From Pseudoduganella violaceinigra DSM 15887 (GTDB taxonomy: Bacteria > Pseudomonadota > Gammaproteobacteria > Burkholderiales > Burkholderiaceae_D): a stretch of 64,000 nucleotides of DNA. The notes under the pieces are model-generated. The model saw only the letters and a program-made list of their open reading frames with translations. It made no database searches and was not told the DNA's origin. Positions 37,388 through 45,211 of this stretch are shown here, piece after piece. The stretch is from positions 1 to 64,000 of the forward strand of contig NZ_AUDI01000016.1 of assembly GCF_000425385.1 (NCBI RefSeq), written 5' to 3'. Every line of letters begins with the position of its first letter. Within the stretch, counting starts at the first letter, position 1. The position numbers were made by a program, and so were the translations under genes.

Positions 37388-38488
37388 ATGTCCGATCTGG
37401 GTAGCCACGCCAAGCTGGCGCGTTCGAACGCGCAACTTCCGGTCAACGTCTATTTTGACGAAACGCTGCTGCAGCGTGAAATGCAGGAACTGTTCAAGAA
37501 AGGCCCGCGTTACGTCGGCCATGAGCTGATGGTGCCGAATATCGGCGACTTTGCTACGCTGGCGGCTGAAAATGAAGGCCGCATGTTGGTGCGCAATGCC
37601 AACGGCATCGAATTGCTGTCCAATGTCTGCCGTCACCGCCAGGCACTGATGTTCAATGGCCGCGGCAATGCCGAGACCATCGTCTGTCCGCTGCACCGCT
37701 GGACCTACGACCTGAAGGGCGAGCTGATTGGCGCGCCGCACTTCCCGGACACCCCGTGCCTGAACCTGCCCAAAGTCCAGCTGCAAAACTGGAACGGCCT
37801 GCTGTTCGAGCAGAACGGCTTCAGCGTGATGGACAAGCTCAAGTCGCTGTCCGTGACCAAGGACCTCGATTTCAGCGGCTATATGCTGGACCACGTGGAA
37901 GTGCACCACTGCGACTACAACTGGAAGACCTTCATCGAAGTCTACCTGGAGGACTACCACGTCGAGCCCTTCCACCCGGGCCTGGGCAGCTTCGTCACCT
38001 GCGACGACCTGCGCTGGGAATTCGGCAGCGACTACAGCGTGCAGACCGTGGGCGTGAACCGCGGCCTGAAGAAGTCCGGCTCCGACACCTACCAGACCTG
38101 GCACGAGCAGCTGCTCAAGTTCCGCAACGGCGAACCGCCCAAGCACGGCGCCATCTGGCTCACGCTCTACCCCAACATCATGGTCGAGTGGTACCCGCAC
38201 GTGCTGGTGGTCTCGACCCTGTGGCCGGAAGGCCCGAACCGCACCCGCAACGTGGTGGAGTTCTACTATCCGGAAGAAATCGTGCTGTTCGAACGCGAAT
38301 TCATCGCCGCCGAACGCGCCGCCTACATGGAAACCTGCGTCGAAGACGATGAAATCGGCGCCCGCATGGATGCCGGCCGCAAGGTCCTGCTGGAGCGCGG
38401 CGAAAACGACGCCGGCCCGTATCAATCGCCGATGGAAGACGGCATGCAGCACTTCCATGAATGGTACCGGAGCAAGCTGGACGTCTGA
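37388..38488 (+). CDS. Rieske-type aromatic ring-hydroxylating oxygenase, alpha subunit
   Basis: 366 aa. The Rieske 2Fe-2S ligands are NVCRHRQAL and VCPLHRWTYDLKG (CxH and CxxH). The catalytic domain has the mononuclear iron site around EVYLEDYHVEPFHPGLGSF. The protein is shorter than classic dioxygenase alpha subunits and no beta subunit, ferredoxin or reductase gene is adjacent. The substrate cannot be read from sequence. It is divergent from xseB and overlaps the DMT transporter start (TGATG), so the two are translationally coupled. Confidence 0.87.
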   Translation: MSDLGSHAKLARSNAQLPVNVYFDETLLQREMQELFKKGPRYVGHELMVPNIGDFATLAAENEGRMLVRNANGIELLSNVCRHRQALMFNGRGNAETIVCPLHRWTYDLKGELIGAPHFPDTPCLNLPKVQLQNWNGLLFEQNGFSVMDKLKSLSVTKDLDFSGYMLDHVEVHHCDYNWKTFIEVYLEDYHVEPFHPGLGSFVTCDDLRWEFGSDYSVQTVGVNRGLKKSGSDTYQTWHEQLLKFRNGEPPKHGAIWLTLYPNIMVEWYPHVLVVSTLWPEGPNRTRNVVEFYYPEEIVLFEREFIAAERAAYMETCVEDDEIGARMDAGRKVLLERGENDAGPYQSPMEDGMQHFHEWYRSKLDV

Positions 38489-39402
38489 TGCAATCGCTCT
38501 GGATGCTAGTTGCCAGTTTCCTGTTCGCCGCCATGGGGGTGTGCGTGAAACTGGCATCCGACCAATTCAGCGTTTCCGAAATGGTGATGTACCGCGGGAT
38601 GATCGGCATGGTCATCCTGTTCGCCATGCTGCGCCTGCAAGGCGGCACCCTCAAGACCAGCATGCCGCTGGCCCACCTGTGGCGCGGCGCGGTCGGCGTA
38701 CTCTCGCTCTGGATCTGGTACTACACCATCGCCCAGCTGCCCCTGGCCACGGCCATGACGCTCAATTACATGGCGCCGATCTGGATCGCCGTCTGGCTGT
38801 TCGGCCATGGCTGGTGGCACAGGAAAAACCGCGTCGAATGGCCGCTGATCCTGGCCGTCGGCATGAGCTTTGTCGGCGTCACCTGCCTGCTGCAGCCGGC
38901 CTTCCACGCCAACCAGCTGGCGCCGGCCCTGATGGCGCTCGGCTCCTCCGTCCTGTCGGCCATGGCCTATCTGCAGGTGCGCAAACTGGGCCTGGCGGGC
39001 GAGCCCGAATCGCGCGTGGTGTTCTTCTTCAGCGTGAGCAATTTCATGGCCGGTTTCAGCGGCCACCTGCTGGAAAGCGGCTGGCACTGGCATGCGCTGG
39101 ACCAGCAGCGCGGCGTCCTGCTGATCCTGGGCATCGGCCTGTGCGCCACCGCCGCCCAGGTAGCGATGACGCGCGCCTACCGCCTGGGCAAGACGCTGGT
39201 GGTGGCCAACCTGCAATACACCGGCATCGTCTTCTCCAGCATCTGGGGCGTGCTGCTGTTCAGCGACAGCTTCGGCCCGCTCAGCTGGACCGGCATGGGC
39301 ATCATCCTGTGCTCCGGCATCGCCGCCACGTTTTACAATACGCGCAACACTGAGCGCGGCAAAGCGATTGCCGATACCGACCCGATAGCCAGCGAAGCCT
39401 AA
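38488..39402 (+). CDS. DMT-family (EamA) membrane transporter
   Basis: 304 aa from the ATG at 38488, which overlaps the Rieske stop. Ten hydrophobic helices in two EamA repeats (first ~MVMYRGMIGMVILF / PLATAMTLNYMAPIWIA, second ~VANLQYTGIVFSSIWGVLLF) indicate a drug/metabolite exporter of the inner membrane. The substrate is unknown. Coupling to a ring-hydroxylating oxygenase suggests export of its product, which is inference. The C-terminal tail is short and polar. Confidence 0.88.
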   Translation: MQSLWMLVASFLFAAMGVCVKLASDQFSVSEMVMYRGMIGMVILFAMLRLQGGTLKTSMPLAHLWRGAVGVLSLWIWYYTIAQLPLATAMTLNYMAPIWIAVWLFGHGWWHRKNRVEWPLILAVGMSFVGVTCLLQPAFHANQLAPALMALGSSVLSAMAYLQVRKLGLAGEPESRVVFFFSVSNFMAGFSGHLLESGWHWHALDQQRGVLLILGIGLCATAAQVAMTRAYRLGKTLVVANLQYTGIVFSSIWGVLLFSDSFGPLSWTGMGIILCSGIAATFYNTRNTERGKAIADTDPIASEA

Positions 39403-39410
39403 GGAGAACC

Positions 39411-40265
39411 ATGTACGCCACCCTGATCGATGCCCCCACCCTCGCGCAGCATGTGACCGATCCCCGCTGGGTGGTGCTGGACTGCCGCCACGACCTGATG
39501 AACCCGGACTTCGGCCGCAATGCCTTCGCCGAAGGCCATCTCCAGAACGCGCAATACGCCAATATCGACACCGATCTCTCGGGGCCGAAAGTCGGCGCCG
39601 ACGGCCGGTTCCGCGGGCGCCACCCGCTGCCCGAGCGCGAGCAGCTGCTGGCAACGCTGCGCGGCTGGGGCATCAATGACGACTCGCAAGTGGTCGCCTA
39701 CGACGCGCACGGCGGCATGTTCGCAGCGCGCCTGTGGTGGCTGCTGCGCTGGGTCGGCCATGGCGCGGTGGCGGTGCTCGATGGCGGCCTGGCCAGCTGG
39801 CACGCGGCCGGCCTGCCCCTGGTAACGCCATCCGCCCCCCGTCCGACCGGCAATATCGCCGCCAAGCCGGCGCTGGTGCGCACCGTCTCGGTGGGTGAAC
39901 TGGTGGAAAACCTGGACGCCAAACGCCTGCAGGTGGTCGACGCCCGCGCCAACGACCGCTTCCGCGGCGAAAATGAAACCATCGACCCGGTGGGCGGCCA
40001 CATCCCCGGCGCGCGCAACCGCTTCTTCAAGGACAACCTGCGGGCGGACGGCCGCCTCAAGGATGCCGCCACGCTGCGGCAGGAACTGGCGCCGATTATC
40101 GGCACGCCGGCCGGCGCCGTGATGCAATGCGGCTCGGGAGTCACCGCCTGCCATAACCTGCTGGCCCTGGAAGTGGCCGGCCTGCCGGGCGCCGCGCTCT
40201 ACCCGGGCTCCTGGTCCGAATGGTGCGCCGACAGCGCCCGCCCCATCGCCACCGGCCCCGCCTGA
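39411..40265 (+). CDS. sseA: Two-domain sulfurtransferase (3-mercaptopyruvate type)
   Basis: 284 aa with two rhodanese domains. The N-terminal domain is non-catalytic (VVLDCRHDL, VVAYDAHGGMFAARLWWLLRWVGH, VLDGGLASW) and the C-terminal domain has the persulfide Cys in MQCGSGVTACHNLLAL; the CGSGVT loop favours 3-mercaptopyruvate over thiosulfate. It follows the DMT transporter by 8 bp. The role is sulfur transfer or cyanide and mercaptopyruvate detoxification in the cytoplasm. Confidence 0.9.
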   Translation: MYATLIDAPTLAQHVTDPRWVVLDCRHDLMNPDFGRNAFAEGHLQNAQYANIDTDLSGPKVGADGRFRGRHPLPEREQLLATLRGWGINDDSQVVAYDAHGGMFAARLWWLLRWVGHGAVAVLDGGLASWHAAGLPLVTPSAPRPTGNIAAKPALVRTVSVGELVENLDAKRLQVVDARANDRFRGENETIDPVGGHIPGARNRFFKDNLRADGRLKDAATLRQELAPIIGTPAGAVMQCGSGVTACHNLLALEVAGLPGAALYPGSWSEWCADSARPIATGPA

Positions 40266-40281
40266 TCACAGCCCAGCCTGC

Positions 40282-40376
40282 GGCAACCTTGGGGTCAGGC
40301 TCGCAGGTTGACACGGGCTCGTCCACAAGCTGCGGCTGGGCTTGTGGCAAGCAAAGAGCCTGACCCAAAGGTTGCC
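40282..40376. repeat. Nested inverted-repeat element (REP/MITE-like)
   Basis: Two 21-bp arms (40282-40302 and 40356-40376) are inverted repeats with a single mismatch and carry GGGTCAGGCTC / GAGCCTGACCC. Inside, CCACAAGC (40323-40330) pairs with GCTTGTGG (40340-40347). The 95-bp element fills most of the gap between sseA and the convergent Cys-tail gene. It may act as a bidirectional terminator or be a dispersed palindromic repeat; copy number is not testable here. Confidence 0.75.
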
Positions 40377-40389
40377 ACGGACTCAGCTG

Positions 40390-41166
40390 TTAGTCGCCGC
40401 CTCCGCCGCAGCTGCTGCCACAGCTGCTGCCGCAACTACTGCCGCTGTCGCTGCTGTCGCTGCCGCAGCCGGAACTGCAACTGCTGCCGCAGCTGCTGCC
40501 ACTGTCGCTGCTCGCTGCCTGCCGGCGCGCGCGCATTTCGAAATCCTGAAACTGGGCCGTCGTGATCAGGCCCGCCGTCAGCAGGCCCGCGGCCGCCATC
40601 TGCGGCGGGCAGTTGATCGCCGGGTTGAAGCGGCCGCGCCCATCGAGCTGGCTGTAGCCCGGCTGGCCGCGCTTGAGCGAGTAGCCGAAACCTAAGGGCA
40701 TCTTCAGCCGTTTATCCAGCAGGAACAGCGATGGCATGCGCGGGCCTTCGCGGTCCAGTCCCTCGGCCTGGCGCGCCCGCACCAGGCAGACCGCCAGCGC
40801 CGCGTCCATATCGCCGCCCATGTCGGCCGCTTCCACATGCGGCACCACGCGCTTGAAGTGCTTACGGCAGAAGGTTTCCAGCCGCAGCGGCGAAAACCGC
40901 AGCCAGGCGTGCCAGACCGAATCGGCGGCCTTGGACGGCAGGGCGCACGGTCCCGTGCCCTGGGCGGCGCATTCGAAAAAGTCCAGCAGGCCCAACGTGG
41001 CGCGGGCAAAAAAAACGGCATCTGTCGGGATGCCGTGGTATTCGCCGGGTGCACTGCTTTTCCAGTAACTGTATAAATTGGCCGGGATGTCCTTGACGGC
41101 CTTGCTGTGCCGCGAACGCTGCAGGATGCGTTGCGCGTACCAGGTATTCAACATTGTCCAAATCAT
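40390..41166 (-). CDS. Hypothetical protein with Ser/Gly/Cys-rich tail
   Basis: 258 aa, family not recognised. The first ~215 residues are a globular, basic, Trp-containing domain (NLYSYWKSSAPGEYHG, AVFFARATLGLLDFFECAA, LPLGFGY-like and INCPPQMAAAGLLTAGL segments) with no signal peptide or clear membrane helix. The last ~35 residues are almost only Ser, Gly, Cys and Asp: units SGSSCGSSCSSGCGSD and GSSCGSSCGSSCGGGG, with seven or so cysteines. Such tails occur in some uncharacterised bacterial proteins and recall heterocycle-forming or metal-binding segments, but no modifying enzyme is adjacent. It is convergent with sseA. Confidence 0.7.
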   Translation of the reverse strand: MIWTMLNTWYAQRILQRSRHSKAVKDIPANLYSYWKSSAPGEYHGIPTDAVFFARATLGLLDFFECAAQGTGPCALPSKAADSVWHAWLRFSPLRLETFCRKHFKRVVPHVEAADMGGDMDAALAVCLVRARQAEGLDREGPRMPSLFLLDKRLKMPLGFGYSLKRGQPGYSQLDGRGRFNPAINCPPQMAAAGLLTAGLITTAQFQDFEMRARRQAASSDSGSSCGSSCSSGCGSDSSDSGSSCGSSCGSSCGGGGD

Positions 41167-41318
41167 GACGACAGCCTAGTAAAAGATTGTGACAAGTGTA
41201 TTGCATCGTGGCGTGCTTGCCGCAACAGCGCGTTTTCCGATGGAAATTTACGGAGGAAAGTGTGACTATATTCTTGAGAGTTCGTCGGAACACCAGGCTG
41301 TGTGGCGGGGGCAATGTT

Positions 41319-41504
41319 ATGAAAACGAGAACCGAGCTGGCGGCTGCGGAATTCACTGCGCAGGATATCGTCCAGATTGCCATGCGCATCAATGTGGAGG
41401 CGGGCAGCATCCATGCCTGGATCTTCCTGAAGCAGAACGGCTTCGGGGACGATGAGATCATGAACCTGCTGCGCCACACTCCGGCACTACGCGTCGTGCA
41501 CTGA
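41319..41504 (+). CDS. Small hypothetical protein, 61 aa
   Basis: The reading frame starts MKTRTELAAAEFTAQDIVQI and ends HTPALRVVH. It is a small, probably helical soluble protein with no recognisable motif. I chose the ATG at 41319 because the upstream in-frame extension is low quality and GGGGG precedes this start. It lies between the Cys-tail protein (divergent) and the TssQ gene (convergent, 3-bp gap). Existence rests on codon pattern alone. Confidence 0.45.
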   Translation: MKTRTELAAAEFTAQDIVQIAMRINVEAGSIHAWIFLKQNGFGDDEIMNLLRHTPALRVVH

Positions 41505-41507
41505 CGC

Positions 41508-41981
41508 TTACTTCTTCTTCAGCACTTCCTTGCGCGCGCTCTCGAAGGACGGGGTCCAGAGCGGATGCCCTTTCTCGCCCGGGCTCAGGTCGAAGGACTT
41601 GTCCAGCTTGAAGCCTTTGACGAACTGCTGGCGGCATTGCGCGGTGCGGTTGGTGACGCAGTAGCTGAACGCCGTGTACTTGATCGCGTCCAGCTGCACC
41701 GACGGTTCCGCTTTGGCCAGGTCCGGAATGGAACCGAGCTGCTTGATGGCGCCGTTGAAATTACCCGCCTTGTACAAGTCGATGCCGGTATTCACCGCCT
41801 TGCGGGCCGGCGAAGGCTCGGGCGGCGCCGGCGCCACCACAGGCGGCGGCGGTTTGACCGGGGCCGGCGCCGGTTCTTTCACAGGGGCCGGTTTGGGCGC
41901 GGGATGCTGCGGCTGGGGGCCGAAGGTTTCACAGCCGGCCAGCAGCGCAGCGGCGGCGATTAGAAAAAGCTTACTCTTCAT
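41508..41981 (-). CDS. TssQ-family T6SS-associated lipoprotein
   Basis: 157 aa. Lipobox LLAGC gives a lipidated Cys at about residue 16. A Pro/Ala/Lys-rich linker (residues ~22-58) leads to a TPR-like helical domain (AVNTGIDLYKAGNFNGAIKQL, YTAFSYCVTNRTAQCRQQFVKGF) ending FDLSPGEKGHPLWTPSFESARKE, typical of TssQ-type lipoproteins linked to type VI secretion. Its start overlaps the kinase stop by 4 bp. No T6SS core genes are in the window. Confidence 0.8.
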   Translation of the reverse strand: MKSKLFLIAAAALLAGCETFGPQPQHPAPKPAPVKEPAPAPVKPPPPVVAPAPPEPSPARKAVNTGIDLYKAGNFNGAIKQLGSIPDLAKAEPSVQLDAIKYTAFSYCVTNRTAQCRQQFVKGFKLDKSFDLSPGEKGHPLWTPSFESARKEVLKKK

Positions 41982-43774
41982 GCTCCGAAATCGTGTTTGA
42001 TGGTGACAGGTTTCTTGGCGTCGACCGTTACCTTCTGGACGTACGCTGGGAAGTTAGGATTGACCAGGCGAATTTCATGGTTGCCCAGCGGTAGCGTCAG
42101 TTTTTTCAGCGGCGGTGTTACGCCGTATTGGACGCCATCGACATAGATTGTAGCCCATGGCTGGACGGTGATACTGACCGTCCCGCTGGCCGGTGCGGCA
42201 ACTTCGGCCGCGACAGCTGCGGCGCTGGCCTGGGCGGCTGGCGCGGTGGCGCTGGCGGCGTCCACCGCCGGCTGCTCCGCGGGCACTTCGGCTGGCGCGC
42301 TGGCGCCGGCATCCGCTACCGCGGGCGTGTCGGCGGCCGGCACGGCGACCGCGGGCGCGCTGGCGACATTGGTGGCTGGCTGGCTGGCGGCGCTTGCCGC
42401 TTCGCTGGCCGCCGGGACTACCGGGCTGCCGTCGGCGAACCAGGTCAGGCCGAGCACGACCAGGGCCATCGCGCCCAGGCCGGCGGCGATCATGGTGTTC
42501 TTCGCCGGCAGCTTGCGCCCGGAAGATGCCGCTTGCTTGCCTGGCTTGGCGCCGGATTTGCCGACCAGCGGCACCGGCGGCTTGGCGCGCCTGGAGCGCT
42601 TCTCGGGATCGGTAAACGCCGGCGCGCCCCTGTCGCCGCTGCGCGAGGCTTTGGCCGACGAAGCGCTGCCAGGGCTGGCGGCTTGGCGGCTGGCCGAACC
42701 GCCCCCCCCGGCCGAACTGGCAGGCTGCGGTGCACTGGCCGCTTGCGGCGCAGCGGCCGGTTGCGGGGTGCTGGCCGCTTGCGGCGCGCTGGCAGGGGGC
42801 GGCACCGGCGCACCGGCAGCGGCGGCCAGGCTGGCCACCGGCGTATGGCCGCTGACGGCCGTCGGCGACGAGGTGGCGCCGGCCAGGCCGTCAAGGCCGA
42901 GCAGTTCAGCGAATTCCGCGATGGTTTGCGGACGGATTTCCGGCCGCACCGCCATGCCGCGGTCGATCGCTTCCAGGAACTGCATGTCGTAGCCGGTGCG
43001 TCCGCTGATGGAGAGCGGCTCGACCGGGTCGTTCAGCATGCGCGCCACGGCGGCCGGCGGTGCCTTGCCGGTAATGGCGGCATACACCACGGCCGACAGC
43101 GAATAGATATCGGTCCAGGGGCCCTGGCGCATCGATTCGTCGTCGGCGTATTGCTCGACCGGTGCGAAGCCAGGCTTCAGGATCACGGTCAGCGACTGCG
43201 CCATGTCCTGCACGATCTGGCGCGCGGCGCCGAAGTCCAGCAGCACGGGCTGGCCGTCCGGCTGGATCATGATGTTTTCCGGCGAGACGTCGCGGTGCAG
43301 GATCTTGGCCGCGTACAGCGCATCGAGCGCGCCGAGGATAGGCTTGAGCAGCTGCTTCAGCCAGGCTTCGGTGACCAGCTCGGGATGGTCGTGCACCACG
43401 GACTTGAAGGTGCGGCCTTCGTAATAACGCATCGCCATATAGGCCGTGCCGTGCTGTTCCCAGAAACGGTACACCTTGACCAGCGCCGGATGGTCGAATT
43501 GGGCCAGCAGGCGCGCTTCGTTGATGAAGCTGCGCAGGCCGGCGTGGAAGGCCTCCGCGTGGCGCTTCGAGCGCACTTGCACGGTCTGGTCGGTGGAGCG
43601 TGCAGCCAGGGCTGCCGGCATGTATTCCTTGACCGCCACGGTACGCTGCAGCGAGTGGTCGAAGGCGAGATAGACGATGCCGAAACCGCCTTCTCCGATC
43701 ACTTCGCGAATCTCAAACTCCGCGACGCGGGTGCCGATTGGCAGGCTATTAGGCAGTTCGACTGCTTTGTTCAT
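41978..43774 (-). CDS. Transmembrane Ser/Thr protein kinase with PEGA domain
   Basis: 598 aa. The N-terminal Hanks-type kinase (about residues 15-290) has the Gly loop IGEGGFGIVYLAF, VAVKEYMP (Lys), ILHRDVSPENIMI (catalytic HRD), LLDFGAARQI and the activation segment GFAPVEQY. A long Ala/Pro/Ser linker, one transmembrane helix (about 430-447) and a periplasmic PEGA domain (VSITVQPWATIYVDGVQYG) follow. It resembles PpkA-like kinases of the T6SS threonine-phosphorylation pathway. It overlaps the PP2C gene by 4 bp upstream and the TssQ gene by 4 bp downstream. Confidence 0.9.
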   Translation of the reverse strand: MNKAVELPNSLPIGTRVAEFEIREVIGEGGFGIVYLAFDHSLQRTVAVKEYMPAALAARSTDQTVQVRSKRHAEAFHAGLRSFINEARLLAQFDHPALVKVYRFWEQHGTAYMAMRYYEGRTFKSVVHDHPELVTEAWLKQLLKPILGALDALYAAKILHRDVSPENIMIQPDGQPVLLDFGAARQIVQDMAQSLTVILKPGFAPVEQYADDESMRQGPWTDIYSLSAVVYAAITGKAPPAAVARMLNDPVEPLSISGRTGYDMQFLEAIDRGMAVRPEIRPQTIAEFAELLGLDGLAGATSSPTAVSGHTPVASLAAAAGAPVPPPASAPQAASTPQPAAAPQAASAPQPASSAGGGGSASRQAASPGSASSAKASRSGDRGAPAFTDPEKRSRRAKPPVPLVGKSGAKPGKQAASSGRKLPAKNTMIAAGLGAMALVVLGLTWFADGSPVVPAASEAASAASQPATNVASAPAVAVPAADTPAVADAGASAPAEVPAEQPAVDAASATAPAAQASAAAVAAEVAAPASGTVSITVQPWATIYVDGVQYGVTPPLKKLTLPLGNHEIRLVNPNFPAYVQKVTVDAKKPVTIKHDFGA

Positions 43775-44541
43775 GGAGCTTCACCAATAAAAATTGCCTG
43801 CGCGCTGTAATTGTCGCGCGCCTTGTGCATCAGGCCCGCGCGTTCGTCGGCCAGGGCGCAGATGGCCGACAGCCATTCCTGCGCACTCCCCGCCTTAGCC
43901 AGCAGCAATTCCATCTGCGGCTCGGCCACCCATTCCCACAGGCCGTCGGTGCAGATCAGGATAGCATCTCCGGCGCGCACGCCCATTGGCGGCATCACGG
44001 ATGGCGGCACCTCGTTGTCGGTGCCGATGGCGGCATACAGTACATTGCGTTTTGGATGGCTGCGCGGGTCGGCGCCGGCGGCCAGGCCGGCATCGATCAT
44101 CTGCTGCACCATGCTGTGGTCGCGCGTGGCGTGCAGCAGACGGCCGCGGCGAAACAGGTAGATGCGGGTGTCGCCCATATGGGCCCAGGTGGCCTGCGCA
44201 CCGGCGCGGTCCACCAGCGCCAGCGCCACAGTGGCACTCATGCTTTGCAGCGCCGGGCGCTGCTTCTTGCTGCGCGCGACGGCGATGGCCGCTTCGGCCA
44301 CCATGGCCGGCGTGGCGTCCTCGCTGAAATCGGGGCGCGCGTAAAAATTGGACAGCACGGTCTGCACCACCGTGCGCGACGCGACTTCGCCGCCCTCATG
44401 GCCGCCGGCGCCGTCGGAAACGACGAAACAGGCCAGTTCGCCGCGCTCGGCGCGGCCCATGGCATCCTGGTTCGATGAACGTCCGCCGACAGAGGTCACT
44501 TCCGCGACATTGAGCGCAATGCGCTGGGGCATATCAGCCAT
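43771..44541 (-). CDS. PP2C-family Ser/Thr phosphatase
   Basis: 256 aa from the ATG at 44541 (MADMPQRIALNVAEVTSVGG); longer forms would add a low-complexity leader. Metal-binding motifs of the PPM family are present: SNQDAMGRA, FVVSDGAGGHEGGEVAS, HMGDTRIYLFRRG, ILICTDGLWEW and ARDNYSAQAIFI. It is the expected antagonist of the adjacent kinase (PppA/PpkA-like pair). It sits 14 bp after the TagH-like gene and is coupled to the kinase by an ATGA overlap. Confidence 0.9.
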   Translation of the reverse strand: MADMPQRIALNVAEVTSVGGRSSNQDAMGRAERGELACFVVSDGAGGHEGGEVASRTVVQTVLSNFYARPDFSEDATPAMVAEAAIAVARSKKQRPALQSMSATVALALVDRAGAQATWAHMGDTRIYLFRRGRLLHATRDHSMVQQMIDAGLAAGADPRSHPKRNVLYAAIGTDNEVPPSVMPPMGVRAGDAILICTDGLWEWVAEPQMELLLAKAGSAQEWLSAICALADERAGLMHKARDNYSAQAIFIGEAP

Positions 44542-44555
44542 CTTCTTGTATTCCC

Positions 44556-45158
44556 TTATTCCATTGAGTCCTGGCGGCGCTCGTAAGCGCTCAGGAAAGC
44601 ATCGCCCAGGACAGCATGGAAATCGGCAACAGTCGACTTGGTCAGTGCAGCGTGTTTGGCGCAATAGCGGTCCCACAGGGCGGCCTTGCGCATGGCGGGC
44701 AGCATCGAGCCGAGCGCACTGCTCGGCTGCAGCGATTCGATCTCCGCCGGCGAGATGCGCGAGAGCGCCTCGGCCACCGCGCCTTCCATACCACCCATCA
44801 CGCATTTCTGGTGGGCGGCCAGGTCGACGTAGGCGTCTTCCATCGCTTCCACCGGCCCCATAAAGCCGGGCATCTTCTTGCGCAGCATCTGGGTCTTGGC
44901 GGCTTGGCCATCGGGCAGGAACTTCAGCGGGTTGTTGTTGCGCACCACCACCACGGTGGCGTCGGCGTGGATGTCGCGCTTGAGCGCCGCACGGGTGCGC
45001 AGCAGCTTATGGGTGCCGTCGATCGAAGTGGCGACCAGTTTGCCCAGCATTTCCATGAATTCAGGCGTCAGTTGCCAATTTGGCTGCACGCCGGCGCCGC
45101 GCTGGAAGGCGGCCATCAGGGTGTCAGCGGTGTAGTGTTCGGTCGCGGTTTCTTGCAT
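44556..45158 (-). CDS. TagH-like T6SS-associated protein lacking the FHA domain
   Basis: 200 aa from the ATG at 45158 with an AGGAGA ribosome binding site. The sequence matches the C-terminal domain of T6SS-associated FHA proteins (MEMLGKLVATSIDGTHKLLRTRAALKR, VVVRNNNPLKFLPDGQ, MPGFMGPVEAMEDAYVDLAAHQ, ALWDRYCAKHAAL). The phosphopeptide-binding FHA module that normally precedes it is absent, and only 53 bp separate this start from the ZIP gene, so it is not simply in another frame. It heads the TagH-PP2C-kinase-TssQ operon. Confidence 0.8.
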   Translation of the reverse strand: MQETATEHYTADTLMAAFQRGAGVQPNWQLTPEFMEMLGKLVATSIDGTHKLLRTRAALKRDIHADATVVVVRNNNPLKFLPDGQAAKTQMLRKKMPGFMGPVEAMEDAYVDLAAHQKCVMGGMEGAVAEALSRISPAEIESLQPSSALGSMLPAMRKAALWDRYCAKHAALTKSTVADFHAVLGDAFLSAYERRQDSME

Positions 45159-45211
45159 CGGGATTCTCCTATCCCATAAGCGTAGCAAAAATGATGCCAG
45201 TCGGAAACCGT

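Noticed and set aside
40390..40500. Calling the Cys-rich tail protein a microcin or other RiPP precursor
   Set aside because: The tail is on a 220-residue domain and no modification, protease or export genes lie nearby; kept as an unknown.
44542..44805. Extending the PP2C phosphatase upstream by 88 codons
   Set aside because: The extension is Arg/Gly/Cys-rich shadow sequence over the TagH-like gene; the family N-terminus begins at 44541.
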